From Saccharina japonica (taxonomy: Eukaryota > Sar > Phaeophyceae > Laminariales > Laminariaceae): a DNA stretch of 64,000 nt. A program made the position numbers and the translations under genes. Shown here piece by piece: positions 12,401 to 19,680 of this stretch. The stretch lies in the NCBI GenBank assembly GCA_008828725.1, contig MEHQ01000823.1, positions 366,339 to 430,338 of the forward strand. Reading direction: 5' to 3'. Within the stretch, counting starts at the first letter, position 1; every line of letters begins with the position of its first letter. Below the pieces are notes generated by a model, which saw nothing but the letters and a program-made list of their open reading frames with translations, was not told the DNA's origin and did not search any database.

Positions 12401-15400
12401 TGTCTGAAGTGTTTTCACCTCCCCGTCAACTCCCCCCCAACCAATCAACCCCTGAACCGACCAATCAACCAAGAAGGCCTTCACAGGTGGGAGAGCTCCG
12501 CAGATGAAGCAAAGTATAAGATCAATTTCACCACTATCATAAGTATATCTACAAGTATAGTAGTAGCCCCCCCCCCCCCCCCCCCCCCCCTAACGAACAA
12601 AAAATTCTGTGAGATGTCGAAAAACAAAAATCGACCACCCTCGATCAGGCACAAAACAAACTGCGCAAAACTATGCTACCCCTTTCGTAGCCCGCGCCCA
12701 GATGGGAGTTCAACGAGCATTGCAAGGCCAAGTGCATACGTGGTACGTAGAAAAATAGTAAGCTGAGGGCTTGAAAATCACCTCCCGCAGGGCCGAAGGA
12801 GGCGTTCCGCATAACTATCGTCGGACCAAGATCGCCGGCGTTATCGGAGGGGGGCGCGGGGGTGCCTTGCGTGAATGAGTCCAGCCTCTCAGTCTCACTC
12901 TCGAGCAGGAACTTCTCCAGACGCTGCAAAGAAACCTGCGTGGGTGGGTGTTTGCGTATCCAAGAGAGTGCGATCAATTCCAGGCAGATTAACGCTCGCA
13001 CGCGAACCAAGCGGAAGCTGAGAGAGGCATCGTCGCCGTTACCACCACGAGAGGTCTATACGCGAACCCGGGCGGTCGTGGGCGTAGGTAATGCTATCAC
13101 TCCCTTGCCTCCCTGCCCACTCTTTTTCCAGTACGCAAAACTTCATATACCAACGGCATCCCGCATACCAACAGTCACGTTCCAACACAGAGCGGCTGGT
13201 GCGATTTCGTGTGATAATTCTATGTGTATTTGATCAGACTAGCCGGTCGCCCCGGCGGGCTAGTGAAACCCTCGAATGCTGCTAGAGTTGATTTGGTAAG
13301 TTCGAATCCCACGTGGATCAGAAATTTGAGTTAACTTGCGAAAATGAGTGAAAAAACGGAATCAGCTGCTGAGAGCGCCTAGCAGCGCGGTTAGGCGCAA
13401 TTCGATGCGAGCCGACGAGGGTAAGAAAGGGCTAAGTGTTATCGCGGTAAAATATCAAGGCACGAACCGCAGTGGAGAGGAAGAGGGAGAAGCGCCTACT
13501 TTGCGACCCCGGATCTGAGTTACGACTAGGGAGGAGAGAGAAAGGAAGGGTGGAGATAATAAATGGGATGCGAAAGACGAAAGAAAAAAGAAAACTGTAG
13601 CAGTCGTGTAAAAAAACACGAGGTGGGGGCTTCTTGTTGTCCTCACCTTCGCGTCCGCTAGTAATTGCACCGCCTGCACGAAATGCACCATGTACAGAAC
13701 GCGGGGGGTTGGGGGTTGGGAGGGAGGTATATTTGATAAGGGGCGAACGTGGATTCAGAGCGTACGTGGAACACGAGAAGAGGACAACGGCTTTCGGTAT
13801 CACCCGTCCGAAGCAGTGGCAGCACCACGGCCACCGCCAGACATGCACACCGCCACCACCGCGAATATAACTTAGCCCGACGAGGCAGCCTCCCCCGGCC
13901 CCCTCCGCCACGAAATTTCAATACCAGTGCTTCCCATTGAGCATTGGAAGCAGACGACCGACCCTTCCTCACTCCGTACCCCCCGCCCCCCCCCCTCCCC
14001 GACGTGCTCCGCCGCCGCATTTTAGGGGTGCGAGGGTATATGGTCATACAACTACGGCTATGCATGACATGAGTTACACCCTAACCCCCCCACGTCATCG
14101 AAACACGCCTTCTTACCTTCGGAAGAACGTGGAAAGGGTGTGCTATTGTCCCGAACAGGGCAAGCGAAGTGAAAGCCGTTTCGGCGTCTAGCTCATGCCC
14201 AGACAGAACGTAGGCGGCGAACGTCGCAAGTGCCACTATGATCGGACTCGAGCGCATGACGGCCTGGGGACGAACAGGACGGGGACGGCCGAGGGACAGA
14301 AATAAAGCCGAGTGGCCCGAAAACAAAAACACGTCGGTGTGAACATTGCAACCGCGGGTGAACTCTCGACCCATACAGAACTGAAACAATCATCCTACAC
14401 TAATTCCAAGTAGTTTGTCCCCAAATGTGTGGGACCAGTTCTTAAGGGGTTAATGCTTGGCTGAGTTAGCTGTAAGCAATAACACGCTTAGAAACTAGAC
14501 GAAACTATCGGTGACGACATTACCACCGTCGTCATTGCCATCGCCATCATCAATCATCGTTGCCGGCATCGCCCCGCAGCTGTTTCCGTTGTGGTTGAGA
14601 TTCGTTAGCCGTCAGCTGGTACCGGTATACCGCTATATAGCTGGTAGCTCTTGACCGTGAGCTGTAAGCGAATCGCCTCTAGTACTACGTAGCCGCTAAA
14701 TGTTAGCCAGCCATTACACGTTACCATAACCCGTCATCCTCACCACCTGCCATCCCCCATCGCCACCATCGGCATCAAAGTGCTTTCACCTGATTGTACG
14801 CGTTGAGCGTCAAGGCCTGGCGGATGCTCGCGAGCTCTTTGGCCCGCAGGGCCTCGACACGGGCGCGAAACTTGGCGTCGAGGGAGTTAAGCTTCACGGT
14901 CTTGATGCCGTCCACGATCTCGCCAACGAGGCTGATTCGCGCGTCCGACACCTTGAGAACGCTCTTCCTATAGGCTGCAGACCTAAAAGCCACGGTACGG
15001 TACGGCGAGGCGGAAGCACCAGAACGGGGGCACAGACGACCGAAAAGGATGTCAAACGCCGCTGGATAGGTACGCCGAGAGCAACGCTTTCCGATTATCG
15101 AAGGTGCCACCCTGTGCAACAGTGCCACCCTGCGCGATGACGCCACTAGCGGGTCGTCGCGGATGGGCTCCGCGTTCATGCTGATCACGCTTAGAGGCAA
15201 CGGAAAGTCGGTGTGGCGTCAATCTCCAACGCGACTCGGGCCATACCATAATTGTTGTATGCCTTACGCCATCTAAAAGTCTCCCGCGGCGATTGGATGC
15301 CGCCGAGCAGCTGTCAACCCATCCTTCGGTAATAGTTTCGCGACCAGCTAATTTGGCCACCATATTCTCGCGATCAGTCTCTTTTGACATCCGGATCTCC

Positions 15401-18400
15401 AGCCCGCTGGCACGAATGTCGACAGGAAAATATCTAGAGTCGGTTTGGGAAGGGGGTCGCCGTTCAGAACGGAACAAATGGGTCCAAATCCCTGGCAACG
15501 GAAATCAAGCAGCCCGTGTTCTTCGGACACAACCGCCGCCAATGTTCGTCCAGTCAATGACTACCCACCCGCCGCCTCGGTTTGTAACCATGCGTTGTCC
15601 CTGTGCTCGTGCCCCCCGCAAACAACAACTGTATGCCCGTACACCCAGCCCTCGCCGTAGACCTGGGCGGGGCGCTCGCAAAGTACAAGGGAGATACAAC
15701 GCTCAGGCTGTGAACCATTGACGACACTGTCTCCAGTCGCAGGAGAGCAGGTATTCCACGGTTGCGAAGCGCCTCCCGCGAGTTCCACACGTAACGTTGC
15801 AACGTGGGCATGCCAACCCAACAATACAACCCAAACCTGCCACAACCACCAAGTACGCTCACATCGCCAAACCTCTTCCTTCCAACGCGCAATAGCGACA
15901 TCCGGCTACGAGGCAAGGCTTCCCTTAGCAAAATCAGTCTGCACGGCAAACCTACCCCTGCAACATCCTTTTTCGTTAGCCCCTCTCACCGGCGCGCCAC
16001 CCAAGTCTCCAGAGGGATGAGGACGGGGATCACCGCAACTCCGACCAAGGACGAAGGTCCGAGGATGTGAAGCAGCAGCACGGTGCAGCCTGCCGCAGTC
16101 AGTGGAGCCGCCCAGAGATTGTGGAAGAAAACAATGAACTCTCTCAGCTTGGAGGCGTCTTTCGCCTGAATAAAAAATCAAGCGCACAGGAGGTTGGGGG
16201 TTTTGACGAGCGTTATCGACAAGAGCAGGAACCAACGTTGATGATAGGGAAATAATCGACATAATCGACGTAGCCTCTCCCCCCCCCCCCCAACCGGCCG
16301 CCGTACCATGACAAGGCAAGGTCGAAACCACCCTTCACCCAGTTTACAGTGCACACACGAGGTCATGTGGAGCATGTTGTCCTTAAGACCAGTTGTTTTT
16401 AAGAGCAGGAACCTATGGCAGGGGAAACATCCACGTAAAACACGCCTCCTCCCACTCCCTTGACAAGGCTAGGTCGCAACCGGCCTTCCCGCAGTTTGGA
16501 GCGGGCATAACGTAGTCGTCGGGCGTATGTTGTCCATAGGGAAGGACCCTATGGTAGGGAAACAACCCCCCCCCCACTTGACAAGGAAAACCAGCATCCT
16601 TTATAGAAGTTAGCCGCTTGTCCCTGCATCTCTTCTCACCTGGAAGTTGAGTGCCTGCCCGAGGAGCGGTCCCTCGAGGGACGCCCTCGACAGGCGCAGC
16701 GATTTGTCGTACACAGCCACCGTCATAACGGAGTTGACACCAGCGCCCACCATGAACACTGAGTGGGCCAAAAGGGTTAGGGCGAGAAGAGAGTTAGCGC
16801 TGTGTCCAGATGTTCCGCCATTTGCTGATTAAACCACAAGCTCGTATAGATCTATGGAACGCGAGGGGTTTAGCGGTACGACGGTGTGCGAAGCTACAAC
16901 AGGTTGCTTGTTGCGCGGCTTTTCTCTGCGGCTGTAGATTGTGTTGCAACGCTGGCCTTCTGAGAAGGTTGGTCAGGTTGTCGCCACCAAATGTAAAGGT
17001 GGTCAAACTAGGGCGAGTACTTTGCACAGGTTGCACGTATCGGGACAGATCACCATCTAGATTATCCGGACCCTAACCTGCCATTACGATGTGTTTTGCA
17101 GGAACTGTACCGTATATCGTAGCACAGGTCCAGCCCAAGATAGATGTGCGAGATGCTACAGAGTATACGGCTTCCAACCGGCAACATGAGCTAGATCATG
17201 CGGATGAGGAGTATATCTGCGCTGAAAGGTCTAGATCATTAAGTGGGGATCGGTGAATCTGCCTGATGCGCGAACGGTTGCATCCCAAGTACACCGGCGA
17301 AGCAAGTCTATGCTTCCTCTCCGAGGGCTTACTGTCTGTAGGCGTGTACCTTGCACCCATAGCTTACCCCCGCAACTTGTAACGATAGAGATTCGCGGCA
17401 GGCAAGCTGCATCAGGCGTAATGGAACACTGGTTTCTGTCAATAAGAACGAACAGAACATCCAGCAAAGGTGTAGCGCACGCCGCGAGTTGCCAATGGAA
17501 TATGCCGGCGGCTAAACTTCGGGGGTTCTTTTGCTGGAGTCGTGGCGCAGGAACACGAGACACAGGGGTTACCCAGAACGTCGCTGCAGCGACCGCAAGC
17601 AAGTCTACGTCCATCTTGGCGGCGTTTCGAACAGATTGAGAGGCGCGCCCAGCCATCGGTGCTATATCAGTACGCGCACCGGGGGCGACGGGCTAAACTA
17701 AAACTCGGCACGTATTTTGTACCGCTCTGTTTCTAATTGTAAGGGTCATATAAGGACCGTTTGCAAGAAATGTTGGCATGTAAAACCCCCCCGTATATTT
17801 AGGTATTTCGGGACGGGCTGGTATTTGGAAGTGTGGTGGGCTTACCGGTAAGCTTTATTTTACCAACCCGCCGAAGGAAGAAAAACAAAAATAGAAAAAA
17901 ATAAGGCAGCCTCCGCAACGTCACCTCCGTGAATGAAGTGCTGCAGCGTGCACGCCTGCAGCAACACAAGCGCCAAAAGAAGCAGAGCAAGCCCGACGCC
18001 TCCTGCCAACGTGTTGGGCACCACCACCGCCTCGTTCTTCACGTACAGTATCAGCTCGCGGAGGAGCAAGGGCGCCGTGATCTTGGCCAGCTCCGTCACC
18101 AGGCGGAAGACGCCGGAGACAACAAACTCGCTGTGGTTGTCGGGGTTTGGACAGCGATTGGGGCATGTTTTCAGTACTCATAGTTCGTACAAAGTGATCG
18201 CGGTGACTAACGTGGCGGGTTATCTTCTTTTTTTTTGTTGTTAATCATAAAGATTACTTATTGTTGGTCGAGGACTAAGCAAGGAAATGTTTTGAACATT
18301 GTCCAATAAATTACTTGAGAACCACACGAGCACCCTGCTCTCGCTTGGCGCGCCGACCTGATCCCGCCCGGATCTGAAACCTCCGAACCGAACCTGGATA

Positions 18401-19635
18401 TCTGATATGCCACTTGCAGGCCCCACCTGGCACCCTTACCCCACGATGACGGCCACAAAACTGAGGCAAAACCGACCAAAGCAACCCATACCTAAAGATG
18501 CTTGTGATCAGCTGGTAAGGTGAGTCGTGTGATTTGGGTGACAAACAAGTTGCCATAAAACCGGCCAGGATGCAGGTTGACAATGAATTTCACGCTTTGT
18601 TTCCTGCTTCTACAGCACGTTAGAACATAGAGCGTCGCATGCGCCTTGGTGACAGCTCCAGCCTGCAGCAAGCTGCTTTCCCCCCAACGTGCCGATCGGT
18701 CGGACAAAAGTGAGCCTCGACAAGCAAAACGAGGGGAGGGCTTGGCGTCGGAAATCCCGCACGCGAGCGTTGTCCGGTCACCACAACACGTGCCGTCGCG
18801 TCACGGAATAGCGAAAACAAGGGCATCGACGCCTACAGCAGAATGCCTGAGCAACGCGGAGCACGAACTCAGCCTCCGTCATCAGAGAACCTCTGGGTTA
18901 ACGGGAAAATATATTAAGAGCGGGTGCGAGTTTCTAACTTTTGACCGCGTCAAAACTAAAGGGACCAGTTTGGAGTTTCCCGATGCACCCGACGGATACA
19001 CCAACGCACACAAGTTGACGACAATTGCAAAACATCCTGCTGCGCGAGTTCCTAGCGACAGTTACACTATACGACTGGTATATTTCTCTGTAGTCGAATA
19101 TACCGCTGTAAAAAGTTCTCACCATAAAAAAAGAGCGCGAAGAGCGGGTATAAGGGGCGGCCCACCGCTGCTGACAGCCGCGGCCCACGCGCGTTGGAAC
19201 CGCTCGGACAGCACAGCGGCCGTCAGATCCGGTGGTAGGAGCAAGGTGTCGCCCAGCTGTAATTCGTTCCCTCCCCGGCTCTAGTGCGGCGGCGGGCAAG
19301 GAAGGGATTGCGGGGTTGGCGGGATACGCCGGTTTGGGATTTCGGGGCTCGACAAATGGTTACGCTTCCTTCCATATGAATGCTGCTGTACAGCAGTACG
19401 TCTGCATAGAGCCACGCTGCCGCGTACATCGTGTATCCACCACGTACGATCTCGTACCCGACACAGCACTCTCTGGAGTGCTGCTGCACAGCTGCGCAGA
19501 GTGTGGCTATGTACGAGTACGTATTCCACAAGTGTGGTAGTTCAGACAGCACTGATTACCAGGTACTGCTACTGCTGCTGTACCAGGTAGCTTCTACTTG
19601 GTATTAATACCTGGTACCTGGTATGTGACACGTGT

Positions 19636-19680
<45 letters not shown>

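Larger units (their letters stand above)
9452..12781. other. ABCC intron 9 (largest intron)
   Basis: 3330-nt intron containing four R2 MITE copies or fragments, foldback R5, a hAT element and two poly-C/R8 units (listed separately). The stretch 9550-10230 has GT-rich low-complexity sequence near 9580-9620 and 9720-9760 and is otherwise unremarkable. Confidence 0.65.
12936..14116. other. ABCC introns 7 and 8 (around the microexon)
   Basis: Intron 8 (12936-13646, 711 nt) and intron 7 (13674-14116, 443 nt). The region around 13225-13320 has a B-box-like GTTCGAATCCC but no foldable tRNA. An R1 remnant lies at about 13990-14085. Confidence 0.6.

Noticed and set aside
13225-13320. tRNA-like B-box (GTTCGAATCCC)
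   Set aside because: No matching acceptor or T-stem; cannot be folded into a cloverleaf.
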